Source: Bacillota bacterium | GTDB taxonomy: Bacteria; Bacillota_I; Bacilli_A; RF39; UBA660 | Length of the DNA stretch: 64,000 nt | NCBI GenBank assembly: GCA_015059405.1 | Contig: SVAL01000006.1 | Coordinates: 31,110 to 95,109, forward strand | Direction: 5' to 3' | In this document: piece after piece, positions 38,755 through 49,348 of the stretch | Layout of the letters: the number at the start of each line of letters is the position of its first letter | Position numbering within the stretch: the stretch's first letter is position 1 | Notes under the pieces: model-generated | What the model was told of the DNA's origin: nothing | Seen by the model: only the letters and a program-made list of their open reading frames with translations | The model's database searches: none | Made by a program: the position numbers and the translations under genes

Positions 38755-39738
38755 TTATTTCTTAATAATACTCTTAACCTTATTAACTATATTATTCTTT
38801 TTTTCTTTTTCTTTCTTTCCTTTTCCTTCTACAAACAAATTATCTAAATTTTTCTTAGGAAGTAATATTTTAAATTCTTTTATCATTTCTATAGTGTATT
38901 TTTTATTTTTTTCTTCTAATTCTTCTCCATCTATACACCATTTATCTGTTTCTTTAGCAAATTCTATTTCTAATTTATCTGTTTTATAGAAATAAAAACC
39001 AGGTACTTTAGTAATATCACTAGTTGCTAGATATAATAAACTTTTAATAACATCTTTTCTTCTATTTAAATTACAGAATAATACTTCAAACTTACCATCA
39101 TTTAAATATACATTATTATAAAAATTATTAATACCTGCGATATGGTTAGCATTAGATACTAAGATAAATGAGAAAAGACCTTTATACTCTTCTCCATTAA
39201 CACGATATGTTAATTCATGTAATCTTGTTGTTGAAAAGAATTCCTTTACACCGTCTTTTAAATAAGCTAATCTACCTAGATTTTTCTTTGATATTCTACT
39301 TGTTTCAAATGGAATAGTCATAAATTTTCCAAAACCAGATACATATACAAATGGTTTTTTATTTACAGTACAAATATCTATATTTCGTTCTTCTCCATTT
39401 AATAATTTTTTTAAATTATCAATAATATCACTACCATATCCAAACATAGCACCAATATCATTAGTAGTACCAAGAGGAATATGAGATAATAATAATCTTT
39501 TTTCTCTTCTTAAGTTACCAGTTACTGCTTCATTAAAAGTACCATCTCCACCAATACTTATAACTAAATCACATTCTGGTAGTTCTTCTACTATTTTCTT
39601 TATATGACCTTTATATTTTGAAAATATTACTTCTGGATCATAATCATGTTCTAAAAGAATATCTACATATGCTGCTAAAAAATTTGTTTTAACTTTTCTT
39701 CCACTATGTGGATTATATATAATAGTACACTTTTTCAC
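38755..39738 (-). CDS. Diacylglycerol/lipid kinase (DagK/YegS family)
   Basis: IYNPHSGRK; ECDLVISIGGDGTFNEAVTGNL; LPLGTTND-like HIPLGTTNDIGAMFGYG. Confidence 0.85.
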   Translation of the reverse strand: MKKCTIIYNPHSGRKVKTNFLAAYVDILLEHDYDPEVIFSKYKGHIKKIVEELPECDLVISIGGDGTFNEAVTGNLRREKRLLLSHIPLGTTNDIGAMFGYGSDIIDNLKKLLNGEERNIDICTVNKKPFVYVSGFGKFMTIPFETSRISKKNLGRLAYLKDGVKEFFSTTRLHELTYRVNGEEYKGLFSFILVSNANHIAGINNFYNNVYLNDGKFEVLFCNLNRRKDVIKSLLYLATSDITKVPGFYFYKTDKLEIEFAKETDKWCIDGEELEEKNKKYTIEMIKEFKILLPKKNLDNLFVEGKGKKEKEKKNNIVNKVKSIIKK

Positions 39739-39796
39739 AATTCAACCTTCTTTACTAACTGATTTTATAATAACACATTTTAAATAAAAAGTATAT

Positions 39797-40423
39797 TTAT
39801 TCATCTTTTATATTTATACCAAATCCTCTTATAAGTAGTGTTGCTTGATAAGAGTTTACATAACAACCTCTTAAATCATTGGTATTAACTAATATTCCTT
39901 CGATTGTTGATGTAGATAAATCAACATCTTTTAATTTTGTTTTAAATAATTCACTATTTTCTAAGTCACAACTATTAAATTCTAGTTTATTATGATTTAC
40001 CTCGATAAAAGTACTATCTTTTAATTTAGTATTATTAAACTCTACTTCTTTTATTCTAGAATTATTAAAATTACTATAGTTCATAAGACAATTATGAAAC
40101 AATAAGTTTTGAAGAGATGTAGAAACAAATTTAGCTCCAATTAACTTACAGTCATTAAACTCACATCTAAGAATTAGTCTTTCACTTAAATCTATGTTAG
40201 ATAAATCACATTTATTAAATATACAATCAATAAAATCAACTTTTTCAACCTTAACCTTAGAAAAATCTACTTTTTCAAAGATGCAACTATTAAATTCTAT
40301 TCCTTTAATATTTTCTTTTATTTCATAATTAGATATTCTTATATATTCAACATTTTCTTCTATATCAATAGTATCTTTTTCTTCAATATATTTCATATTT
40401 ATTTTAGGTTTAGTGTTTTTCAT
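39797..40423 (-). CDS. Pentapeptide-repeat-like protein
   Basis: Degenerate A(N/D)LxX quintets (DFIDCIFNKCDLSNIDLSERLILRCEFNDCKLIGAKFVSTSLQNLLFHNC). Confidence 0.65.
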   Translation of the reverse strand: MKNTKPKINMKYIEEKDTIDIEENVEYIRISNYEIKENIKGIEFNSCIFEKVDFSKVKVEKVDFIDCIFNKCDLSNIDLSERLILRCEFNDCKLIGAKFVSTSLQNLLFHNCLMNYSNFNNSRIKEVEFNNTKLKDSTFIEVNHNKLEFNSCDLENSELFKTKLKDVDLSTSTIEGILVNTNDLRGCYVNSYQATLLIRGFGINIKDE

Positions 40424-40487
40424 TATATCACCAAATTAATTATATCAAATATATATTTTTTTTAAATAAAAAAGAGACCTTTAGTCT

Positions 40488-40916
40488 CTATTTCTTTTGT
40501 AGTATCTTTTCTACTTCTTGATCATCAATTTTTATTTCTGAGTTTATAAAAGTACGATTATTAATATATTTTATATATCTTCTTATTTTATTTCTTAAAT
40601 TAAGTTGTTCTTCACCATAAGTTACACTATTTATATATCTAGTTACTGAAAATATAACTTTTAGTGGATAATTTTCATTTTCCCTATGTGGAAATGTTTC
40701 ATCATCTAAACTTGTTAAAATACCATTTAAAGCTTCATATTTACTACATTTTGTTAATGGTTTATCTGATAACAATATACTTACTAGGGCTTCTTCTATT
40801 GTTGAAGAATCACAAAATCCTCTTGAACCACGCATATTATATAATTTTATTGCATTTTTCTCAATGAACTCTGATTTTTCTTTGATGATTTTTTCTATGC
40901 CATTTAAGTTAGCCAT
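40488..40916 (-). CDS. Hypothetical protein
   Basis: Intact ORF with terminator downstream (AGAGACCTTTAGTCTCT). Confidence 0.4.
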   Translation of the reverse strand: MANLNGIEKIIKEKSEFIEKNAIKLYNMRGSRGFCDSSTIEEALVSILLSDKPLTKCSKYEALNGILTSLDDETFPHRENENYPLKVIFSVTRYINSVTYGEEQLNLRNKIRRYIKYINNRTFINSEIKIDDQEVEKILQKK

Positions 40917-40986
40917 GGTTTTTCTCCCCCTTAACCGGATTGTATTCTATCATAGCAAATAAAAAAAGCAACTTTAGAAAGTGCTT

Positions 40987-42354
40987 TTAATTTTCTCTTA
41001 ATTCTAAATATGTTATAAATCCTAATAATATTTCTTTATAGTAAGTAGGAATATTTCTATTTTTTAATACAAGAGCCTTTGATGTTTTAAATAACTCATC
41101 CATTTTTTTAATTGCATAGTCTCTAGCTCCACTTTTTTCAAAAATTTCTCTTACTTTTGATAAGTCTTGGTCTGTTAATTCTTCTTTTCCATAATATTTT
41201 CTTAATTCTTCTTTATAGTCTGTATTATTTACAACATAAGAATAAAGCAAAGTTTGTTTAAATTCACTTATATCTGATGTATTACTTTTTCCAATATTTT
41301 TAATACTACCATATATACCAAGAATATCATCTTTTATTTGGAATGCTGTTCCAAGTGGAGAAAGTGTTTTAACCATTGATTCTACTACTCTATCTGAGTT
41401 TCCACCTAATATCATACCTAGAGAACAAGGTCCAACTATTGTATACCACGATGTCTTCAAGTCATAGATTTCCATTATATCTTTTTCTAAGCATTTGTTC
41501 TTAGAATAGTATTGTTCATTAAATGGTAGAACAACATCTATCAATTCTCCTTTACCAGTATTAATAACAATATCATTATAATATTTTAATACTCTTGGTA
41601 AATTAGGATTACTCATATAACTTTCTACTATCATATTATTAGCAATGAAAAAACCAATATCTCCTGCGCATATACCAATAGAAGCTGATGTATTTTTCTT
41701 TCTTTCATCAAAATTATTATCTTTTAAATCATACTTATCAAACTTTTCTTCATATTTCTTATGAATAGTCTTTTTACCACGTCTTAATTCAGCATTATCA
41801 ATTACATCATCATGGATTAATATTGATGTTTGGAAAGTTTCATATGCTGCTGCTAGAGGTAAATATGAATTATCATCTTTCTTAGTCGCAATAAAGTATC
41901 CTAAAGCTATTAAAAGGGCTCTTAAATATTTTCCATTTGAATTCATAAAAACAAATTTACTCATCGCATCTTTTACCAAAACATTATCTTTTTTATTTAC
42001 AAAAGTTTTATTCCATTTTGACATTTCTTTTTCTATCTTTTTAACTTCATTTTGATAGAAAAAATAGAATGATGTTAAATTTTTATATTCTAAAAGAGTT
42101 TCGTAACTAGTATTCTTTGTACCTATTATCATAATATTTAGATTTGGATTAAATTTCTTTTCTTTTTTTATAAAGTCATAATAATCTGTTATGTCATTAC
42201 ATATAGTAACTTTGCACTTTTGATTCCAAATACTAAATAAATCCCCAACATTACTACTATCTACATCATTGACAATAATTACATAGTCGAGTTTTTTTGC
42301 TAGTTCACTATCGTATTTTATTTCACTACAACCTTTTTTAGGGATTAATATCAT
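40987..42354 (-). CDS. Polyprenyl synthetase-family protein with N-terminal extension
   Basis: HDDVIDNAELRRGKKTIH and FQIKDDILGIYG Asp-rich motifs; ~120-aa unrelated N-terminal part. Confidence 0.82.
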   Translation of the reverse strand: MILIPKKGCSEIKYDSELAKKLDYVIIVNDVDSSNVGDLFSIWNQKCKVTICNDITDYYDFIKKEKKFNPNLNIMIIGTKNTSYETLLEYKNLTSFYFFYQNEVKKIEKEMSKWNKTFVNKKDNVLVKDAMSKFVFMNSNGKYLRALLIALGYFIATKKDDNSYLPLAAAYETFQTSILIHDDVIDNAELRRGKKTIHKKYEEKFDKYDLKDNNFDERKKNTSASIGICAGDIGFFIANNMIVESYMSNPNLPRVLKYYNDIVINTGKGELIDVVLPFNEQYYSKNKCLEKDIMEIYDLKTSWYTIVGPCSLGMILGGNSDRVVESMVKTLSPLGTAFQIKDDILGIYGSIKNIGKSNTSDISEFKQTLLYSYVVNNTDYKEELRKYYGKEELTDQDLSKVREIFEKSGARDYAIKKMDELFKTSKALVLKNRNIPTYYKEILLGFITYLELREN

Positions 42355-42472
42355 TTAAAACAACTCCTTAACGCGTTAATATGATTGTATCATTTTTTAT
42401 ATATAGAAGTAAATTATAAAAACTAATTTATTTAATTTATTTTTTATTTAAAAAGACTCTTAATAAAAGAGT

Positions 42473-43267
42473 CTATTTTGATATTTTTACAAGGATTGGA
42501 TAATGATCACTAAATTTATCTAAATATTTATCTGTTAATACTTCTACTTGTTCTATATTCCATGTTTGGGGAATAAAAATATGATCGATTGGCATCTTGT
42601 CTTTTTGATGCTTCCATGTAATATGTTCATTTGGTACCCACTTATAGCCAATAGATTCTAATTTATCAATAAATAGTTTAAACCTTGGCATAGCAAGAGT
42701 CATATTAAAGTCCCCTGTTAGAATAACTGGATATTTAGATTTTTTTATTATATTTATAATATGATTCATTTGTCTGATTTGAATAATACTCATTTTATGA
42801 TCAAGATGTGTATTTATAAAATTTATTTTTCCAAAATTAGGAACCTCTACTAATGCTATAGTTGCAACTCTTGGTCTAAGTGAACCTACTTTAATACTTT
42901 TCCATAAATCTTTAGGATTTTTTGGTATCCATGGTAAAGTAACTGTTTTATTTTTTAAGACCAGATGCTTTGAAATAATACTAGCAGTTTCATTAAATTT
43001 ATCAAATATTTCTAATTTTTTTACTAGACGAGAACTACCAAAACGAAAATTACCATAAATTTTATAATTTGGTTTAATTGTTTCTTTGATTCGATCAATA
43101 AAATCTCTAACTAATTCTTGTGTTCCTAAAATATCAACACTATTTTCAATCAAAAAACGATTTAATAATTGTGCATTATCATTTCCCTTTTCATCTAGAC
43201 CATCATAATCAGTTATTTTATATTTATTTTGTATATTCATAGTTCCAATAATAATAAAATCTTTCAT
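42473..43267 (-). CDS. Endonuclease/exonuclease/phosphatase-family protein
   Basis: GTQEL; INTHLDHKM; PVILTGDFNM; SDHYPILV. Confidence 0.8.
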   Translation of the reverse strand: MKDFIIIGTMNIQNKYKITDYDGLDEKGNDNAQLLNRFLIENSVDILGTQELVRDFIDRIKETIKPNYKIYGNFRFGSSRLVKKLEIFDKFNETASIISKHLVLKNKTVTLPWIPKNPKDLWKSIKVGSLRPRVATIALVEVPNFGKINFINTHLDHKMSIIQIRQMNHIINIIKKSKYPVILTGDFNMTLAMPRFKLFIDKLESIGYKWVPNEHITWKHQKDKMPIDHIFIPQTWNIEQVEVLTDKYLDKFSDHYPILVKISK

Positions 43268-43367
43268 AACATCATCCTTTATTTAATTATATCATTTTAA
43301 TAAAAGATATTGATACTTTTTTATTTTGACAATAAAAAAACTCGAGTTACTCGAGTTTAAAATCATA

Positions 43368-43443
43368 TGGTGGAGCATAGCGGGATCGAACCGCTGACCT
43401 CCACGGTGCAAACGTGGCGCTCTCCCAGCTGAGCTAATGCCCC
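43368..43443 (-). tRNA. tRNA-Ala (TGC)
   Basis: Minus strand GGGGCATTAGCTCAGCTGGGAGAGCGCCACGTTTGCACCGTGGAGGTCAGCGGTTCGATCCCGCTATGCTCCACCA; complete cloverleaf and encoded CCA. Confidence 0.97.
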
Positions 43444-43523
43444 AGTTGTTCATCAACTGACAAATAAAAGTATATTATATCAATTGATTTTTGTCAACAA
43501 CATTTTTTATTTTTTTTAAGTTT

Positions 43524-44033
43524 TTAATCTTTTATTATAAAATCCTTATCTTTATGCGGTTCTTCTCTTAGTAAATCACGATAGTCTTGTTGTCTTAGCA
43601 CCTCAAAAAGCACTATTGCAGCGCAATTAGATAGATTAAGACTTCTTACATTATCTGTCATTGGAATTCTCATACACCTATCTAAATCACTTCTTAAAAT
43701 TTCTTTTGGAATACCTGTTGATTCTTTTCCAAAAATTAAGTATATTTCTTCTTCTTTATTAGAATAATCAAAACTACTATGTGGTTTATGGCCATATCTA
43801 GTAAAGAAATAATATGTACCTTTGTTTTTTTCTTTAAATTCATCCCAATTCTTATACACAGTATATTCTAATTTATCTATGTAATTTACACCACTTCTTT
43901 TAATACTACTCTCATCTAATTTAAATCCTAATGGTTCAATTAAATGTAATTTAGTATTTGTTGCTACACAAGTACGCATGATGTTACCTGTATTACCAGG
44001 TATCTCGGGTTCATATAATACAATATTTATCAT
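43524..44033 (-). CDS. trmL: tRNA (cytidine/uridine-2'-O-)-methyltransferase TrmL (SpoU family)
   Basis: MINIVLYEPEIPGNTGNIMRTCVATNTKLHLIEPLGF; IPMTDNVRSLNLSNCAAIVLFEVLRQ. Confidence 0.9.
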   Translation of the reverse strand: MINIVLYEPEIPGNTGNIMRTCVATNTKLHLIEPLGFKLDESSIKRSGVNYIDKLEYTVYKNWDEFKEKNKGTYYFFTRYGHKPHSSFDYSNKEEEIYLIFGKESTGIPKEILRSDLDRCMRIPMTDNVRSLNLSNCAAIVLFEVLRQQDYRDLLREEPHKDKDFIIKD

Positions 44034-44614
44034 TAATTATCGCCTTCTAGTTCGTATTGGTCAAATATTTGAGCAATATCTCCAATATTTAATTCTTGTC
44101 TATTTGTTTTTGAAACATAAGCATCTATTTTACCATCTAAGAATAATACTAGTGCTGGATAGTTTGTTAAAACTTCTCCTTCTAAATACTTTTTACTAAA
44201 ATCTGTAAAGAAAGCATCTTTATCTTCAATAGAACTTATATTTAAATAAACTACTTTATTAGCAAGATTTCTTTCTTTAATAACTTCTTTTAAATCCTTT
44301 GCTACTTCTCTAGAATTTTCATCTTCACTTACTTCAATATATATAACAGCATCAGGATTAGCAGTTATATAGTGATCTAATTCATCATGAGTTATTTCCA
44401 TTAATGTATCTTTTAATACCGGAATACTTAATTGATAATTTTGATATGAGATATACCAAAATCTTAGTAAAAAGACTAATGCTAAAGTTGCTAAGAAAAT
44501 AGCCCCTAATATTATATAGTTCTTTGGTTTTATTTTTCTTACTTCTTCTTTTACTTCTTTCTTAACTTCTTTTTTTGTTTCTTTTTGATTTGTTGTTTTC
44601 TTTTTTGTTGCCAT
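44033..44614 (-). CDS. Membrane-anchored thioredoxin-fold-like protein lacking CxxC
   Basis: TM; AVIYIEVSEDENSREVAKDLKEVIKERNLANKVVYLNISS...YPALVLFLDGKIDAYV. Confidence 0.5.
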   Translation of the reverse strand: MATKKKTTNQKETKKEVKKEVKEEVRKIKPKNYIILGAIFLATLALVFLLRFWYISYQNYQLSIPVLKDTLMEITHDELDHYITANPDAVIYIEVSEDENSREVAKDLKEVIKERNLANKVVYLNISSIEDKDAFFTDFSKKYLEGEVLTNYPALVLFLDGKIDAYVSKTNRQELNIGDIAQIFDQYELEGDN

Positions 44615-44671
44615 ATCATCACCACTTTCTATCTATATGTCCATTATAACAAATAAAAAGAAAAAAAGAAA

Positions 44672-46480
44672 TTACTTTTTAGCATCGAATTTCTTTCTTG
44701 TTTCTGTATTTAATATTCTTTTTCTTAATCTGATGAATGAAGGTGTAACTTCAACTAATTCATCTGAATTTATATAATCTAGTGCATATTCCAAAGAGAT
44801 TGGTCTTGGACGTTTTAACACTACAGTATGGTCACTTCCAGATGCTCTTACGTTTGTTAAATTCTTACCACGTACAGCGTTAACAGCAAGATCGTTTTCT
44901 CTTGAATGTTCACCAACGATCATTCCTTCATATACTTCAACACCTGGTTCAACAAACATTACACCACGATCTTCTAAAGCACCTAAAGCATATGCTGTTG
45001 TTTTACCATTTTCCATAGAAACTAGTACTCCTAATTTTCTTTCACCAATTTCTACACTTGCCATTTCACGATATTCTTTAAATGTATGGTTAATAATTCC
45101 ATATCCCTTTGTCATAGTCATAAAATCAGTTGTAAAACCAATTAATCCACGAGATGGAATTGTATATAAAAGTCTTGTTTGACCATTTAAAGATGTCATG
45201 TTATCCATATTAGCACCACGAAGTCCTAATTGTTCAATAATTGTACCTACACTCTCATCAGGACATTCAATTTGTAATTCTTCATATGGTTCATATTTTT
45301 TACCATTTTCTTCTTTTACAATAACTGCTGGTTTTGAAACTTCAAGTTCATATCCTTCTCTTCTCATATTTTCAATTAAAATACTTAAATGAAGTTCACC
45401 GCGCCCTGAAACTATCCAACTTTCACTATCGTTAGGAGCAACTTTTAAACTAACATCTCTTTGTGTTTCTTTCATTAATCTTTCTTCGATTTTTCTTGCT
45501 GTTAAAAGAGTACCATCTTTTCCACAGAATGGAGATGAGTTAGTACCAATTGTCATTTGTAATGTTGGTTCATCTATGTGTAATTTAGGTAGTGGTTTAT
45601 CTTTTCCAACTTCACATAATGTTTCACCTACTGAAATATCAGGAAGCCCGGCTACAGCACAAATATCTCCTGCTACTGCTTCTTCTATTTCAATTCTTTT
45701 TAACCCAATATATCCAAATAGTTTTTGAACACGGAATTGTTTAGTGGTTCCATCAAGTCTATGACAAGTTACCATTTGTCCTACTTTAATCTTACCATTA
45801 TGAACTCTACCTACTCCAATTCTTCCTACATAATCATTATAGTCAAGTAATGCTGGTTGAAATTGCAAATCTTCTTCTTCACTACCAGCTGGTGCAGGAA
45901 TTTCTGAAATAATTAAATCTAATAATTCTTTAAATCCTGGAGTTTGTGTTGATAAATCATCACTTAAACTACAAGTTCCATTAATTGCAGATGCATATAC
46001 TACTGGGAATTCTAATTGATCATCATCAGCACCTAGTTCAATAAATAAATCTAATACTTCATCAACAACTTCTGCACATCTTGCACTTTCTTTATCTACC
46101 TTATTAATTACAACAATAGGTTTTGCTTTTGCTGCTAAGGCTTTCTTTAGTACAAATCTTGTTTGAGGCATAGTTCCTTCATAAGCATCAACTACAAGAA
46201 TAACTCCATCTACCATATTCATAATTCTTTCTACTTCTCCACCAAAATCTGCATGTCCTGGAGTATCTAAAATATTAATACGATAGTCATTATAATTAAT
46301 AGCTGTAGTTTTAGCTAAAATTGTAATTCCTCTTTCTCTTTCAATTTGATTCGAATCCATTGAAGCATTTGATAAATCTTCATTTTCTCTAAATGTTCCA
46401 CTTGATTTTAATATTTCATCAACCAAAGTTGTTTTACCATGGTCAACGTGTGCAATTATTGCTACATTTCTTTTTTTCAT
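44672..46480 (-). CDS. typA: GTP-binding protein TypA/BipA
   Basis: [65 protein letters not shown]. Start moved to 46480. Confidence 0.95.
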   Translation of the reverse strand: MKKRNVAIIAHVDHGKTTLVDEILKSSGTFRENEDLSNASMDSNQIERERGITILAKTTAINYNDYRINILDTPGHADFGGEVERIMNMVDGVILVVDAYEGTMPQTRFVLKKALAAKAKPIVVINKVDKESARCAEVVDEVLDLFIELGADDDQLEFPVVYASAINGTCSLSDDLSTQTPGFKELLDLIISEIPAPAGSEEEDLQFQPALLDYNDYVGRIGVGRVHNGKIKVGQMVTCHRLDGTTKQFRVQKLFGYIGLKRIEIEEAVAGDICAVAGLPDISVGETLCEVGKDKPLPKLHIDEPTLQMTIGTNSSPFCGKDGTLLTARKIEERLMKETQRDVSLKVAPNDSESWIVSGRGELHLSILIENMRREGYELEVSKPAVIVKEENGKKYEPYEELQIECPDESVGTIIEQLGLRGANMDNMTSLNGQTRLLYTIPSRGLIGFTTDFMTMTKGYGIINHTFKEYREMASVEIGERKLGVLVSMENGKTTAYALGALEDRGVMFVEPGVEVYEGMIVGEHSRENDLAVNAVRGKNLTNVRASGSDHTVVLKRPRPISLEYALDYINSDELVEVTPSFIRLRKRILNTETRKKFDAKK

Positions 46481-46598
46481 ATATACCACTTCTTCCATAA
46501 ACTTTTACAATTATACCACATTTTTTTATAATTACAATATTTTTTATTTATGTATGAATAACTTTTTTGTATTCATACCACTATATAATGGTGATATT

Positions 46599-48059
46599 AT
46601 GAAAGATAAATCTATATGGCTAGATGGTATAACTAGAAAAAAATTCCCTAAATTAGATAAAGATATTGACTGTGACATTTTAATTATTGGTGGTGGAATT
46701 ACTGGAGTTAGTACTGCTTATTTTTTAAAGGATTCAAACCAAAAGATAGTTTTAGTAGAAAGAAATAAGCTTTGTATGGGAACTACTGCTAAATCAACTG
46801 GAAAACTTACTTTTTTACAAGATGATATGATTAATAAAATTAAAAACATTTATGATGAGGATATTGCTTGTAGATATATTAAATCACAAAAAGATGCTAT
46901 TTCTCTTGCTAAAAAGATTATTGTTGATAATGATATAAAATGTAATTTTACTTCTGTTAATTCATATATATTTAACAATAAAGGAACTAACAGTTACAAA
47001 ATATTTGAAAATTATAATATTTATAAAAATAGTGCTTTAATAAAAATAAAAGATAATATTCCTATTAAAACAAAATGTTATAAATCTTTAGAAGTAAATG
47101 ATACCTTTGTATTTCATCCTGTTAAATTTGTTTTAGGTCTTAGTGAAATTATTTCTAAAAAGATTGATATTTATGAAAATACTAATGTTATGTATATGGA
47201 TTCTAAAGATAATTATTATCTTGTTAAAACTAAGAATGGAATTATTACTGCTAAAAAAGTAATTTTAGCTTGTCATTATCCTTTTTTTCTGTTTCCTTAT
47301 TTGTTTCCAATGAGAACAAGTTTAGAAAAATCATTTTTAGTTGCCAGTGAAATAGATAGCGTTAAATCTTTTTCTGCAATTAATATTGATAAAGAAGTAC
47401 TTTCAATTAGATATCACAAAGATAAGAAGAATTATTTAATAACTGTAAGTGAAAGTAATTCTTTGGATAAGAATATTGATAATCTAAAAAAGCGTGATAA
47501 TGCTATATGGAACATGCGAAGAAGATTTAGTCCTAACATTAAATATTGTTGGAGTAATTATGATATTATGACATGGGACTATATGCCACTTGTTGGTGAA
47601 ATAGATAAAAATTTATATATTGCTACTGGTTTTAATACTTGGGGTATGACTAATGGAATACTTTCTGGAAAAATAATTAGTGATTTAATATTAGAAAAGA
47701 ATAATCCATATACTACTTTATTTGATCCTAATCGTGACATTAAAAATATTCCTAGAATTATTAATTTTAATATTAAAAATGCTTCTTCTTTTATTTGTAC
47801 TAAATTAAATAAAGATAAAAAGTTTTATAGAAATAATGTCAAAATAGTAAAAGAAAATGGTACTTGGTATGGAATTTATATTGATGAAAATAAAAAAGAA
47901 CATAAAGTACTTAATATTTGTCCTCATATGAAATGTAATTTATCTTTTAATTATCAAACTAAGACTTGGGATTGTCCTTGTCATGGTTCTAGTTTTGATA
48001 TAGATGGTAATGTTATATATGGACCATCTACTTATAATATTAAAATTACTAAAAAATAG
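46599..48059 (+). CDS. FAD-dependent oxidoreductase with C-terminal Rieske domain
   Basis: CDILIIGGGITGVSTAYFL (Rossmann) and CPHMKCNLSFNYQTKTWDCPCHGSSFD (CxH...CxxH). Start at 46599 preferred over the tracked 46554. Confidence 0.83.
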   Translation: MKDKSIWLDGITRKKFPKLDKDIDCDILIIGGGITGVSTAYFLKDSNQKIVLVERNKLCMGTTAKSTGKLTFLQDDMINKIKNIYDEDIACRYIKSQKDAISLAKKIIVDNDIKCNFTSVNSYIFNNKGTNSYKIFENYNIYKNSALIKIKDNIPIKTKCYKSLEVNDTFVFHPVKFVLGLSEIISKKIDIYENTNVMYMDSKDNYYLVKTKNGIITAKKVILACHYPFFLFPYLFPMRTSLEKSFLVASEIDSVKSFSAINIDKEVLSIRYHKDKKNYLITVSESNSLDKNIDNLKKRDNAIWNMRRRFSPNIKYCWSNYDIMTWDYMPLVGEIDKNLYIATGFNTWGMTNGILSGKIISDLILEKNNPYTTLFDPNRDIKNIPRIINFNIKNASSFICTKLNKDKKFYRNNVKIVKENGTWYGIYIDENKKEHKVLNICPHMKCNLSFNYQTKTWDCPCHGSSFDIDGNVIYGPSTYNIKITKK

Positions 48060-48153
48060 TCTTTTTTTACGTCCTTAGAATATGTTTTATTATAAATAAA
48101 TTGACCTATATAAGTTAATAGAATATAATTAAATAAGTCTAGGAGGTATTGAA

Positions 48154-48666
48154 ATGACTGAGGCTTTAGTTGAGTTTTTTTTAAATATATTTGGAGGAAT
48201 CACCGGTTCCGAACTTGGTAAAAGTGTAACTGTTTTTATTGTTTCTATATTACCTATAATCGAATTAAGAGGTGGGATGATTGCCGCTGCTTTACTTAAA
48301 GTATCTTTAGTAAAAGGTTTTATTATCTGTTTTATAGGTAACATACTACCAGTTCCATTTATTATTTGGTTTATAAGAAAAATTTTAGATTGGATGAGAA
48401 ATGTTAAAGCATTTAGCAAAATTGTTAAATGGCTTGATAAAAAAGTTGTAGATAAAAAAGGTCAAATTGAAAAATTTGGTTTCTGGGGATTAGTTGCTTT
48501 TGTAGGAATTCCTCTACCTGGTACTGGTGCATGGACTGGTTCATTAATAGCTGCTATGCTTAATATGGATAAGAAAAAAGCATTTCTAGCTTGTACTATA
48601 GGAGTATTACTAGCAGGTGTTATAATGGCTATTTTCTCTTATGGAGTATTAGGATTAGTCTTTTAA
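48154..48666 (+). CDS. Small multidrug export-like (COG2426-type) membrane protein
   Basis: ILPIIELRGGMIAAALLKVSLVKGFIICFIGNILPVPFI; GIPLPGTGAWTGSLIAAML; GGAGG RBS. Confidence 0.75.
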   Translation: MTEALVEFFLNIFGGITGSELGKSVTVFIVSILPIIELRGGMIAAALLKVSLVKGFIICFIGNILPVPFIIWFIRKILDWMRNVKAFSKIVKWLDKKVVDKKGQIEKFGFWGLVAFVGIPLPGTGAWTGSLIAAMLNMDKKKAFLACTIGVLLAGVIMAIFSYGVLGLVF

Positions 48667-48708
48667 GTATTTGTAGGACTGAGGTTCTACATTTTTTCAA
48701 AAATATAT

Positions 48709-48740
48709 TGACATTTTAAAGATATGTATGTTATATTTTT
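48709..48740 (+). promoter_or_regulatory. Sigma-70-type promoter of tRNA-Gly copy 1
   Basis: TTGACA followed by ~TATATT with ~17-bp spacing, just upstream of the tRNA; similar arrangement at copy 2 (TTGACA at ~63623). Confidence 0.6.
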
Positions 48741-48754
48741 AAATGTCTACTGAT

Positions 48755-48828
48755 GCAGATGTAGTTTAATGGTAGAACCTCAGCCTTCCAAGCTGACTGC
48801 GTGGGTCCGATTCCCATCATCTGCTCCA
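48755..48828 (+). tRNA. tRNA-Gly (TCC), copy 1
   Basis: GCAGATGTAGTTTAATGGTAGAACCTCAGCCTTCCAAGCTGACTGCGTGGGTCCGATTCCCATCATCTGCTCCA; acceptor GCAGATG/CATCTGC. Confidence 0.96.
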
Positions 48829-48882
48829 TTTGAAAACAACTTACGAACCTATATGGTATCGTAAGTTTTTATTTTATCTTTT

Positions 48883-48911
48883 AATCGAACCCCACGTGAG
48901 TCGCTTGGAAG
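48883..48911 (-). pseudogene. Inverted tRNA-Gly 3'-half remnant (anticodon loop to T-loop)
   Basis: Reverse complement CTTCCAAGCGACTCACGTGGGGTTCGATT vs tRNA CTTCCAAGCTGACTGCGTGGGTCCGATT. Confidence 0.5.
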
Positions 48912-48959
48912 ATATATAAGTATACAATGTTCTCTTTCTAGAAAGGAGGACATTTTTTT

Positions 48960-49238
48960 ATGCTTGATTTTAAAACTATTGAAATATTAGAACCAAATAC
49001 TGAAATTCTAGAGATTATTAAAAGTTATTCTTATAAAACTAAAAAAGGAAAAATAAAACACTTGCTGAAAACAAATTTACAGTTTATTGAACCAACTGAG
49101 TACATAATTACACATCCTACTATGCTTACAATACTAGAATATAAAGTAAACGAGATTAGTAATAAAACATTCTATATTAAAGAACATAACGAAAAGTACA
49201 ATCTCAAAGAAATCAGACAAATTCTTACAAAAATTTAA
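48960..49238 (+). CDS. Small hypothetical protein at left end of the element
   Basis: 92-aa ORF with AAGGAGG RBS. Confidence 0.5.
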   Translation: MLDFKTIEILEPNTEILEIIKSYSYKTKKGKIKHLLKTNLQFIEPTEYIITHPTMLTILEYKVNEISNKTFYIKEHNEKYNLKEIRQILTKI

Positions 49239-49348
49239 GTTTATCCCCCTATAACTACTCTTTTAGTGCCAAATAAATGAGAGATATGCATTAAAAATTA
49301 ATTTTTTACCTTAACTTTTTTGATTTAAGTGGGGAAACAAGTGAGGAG

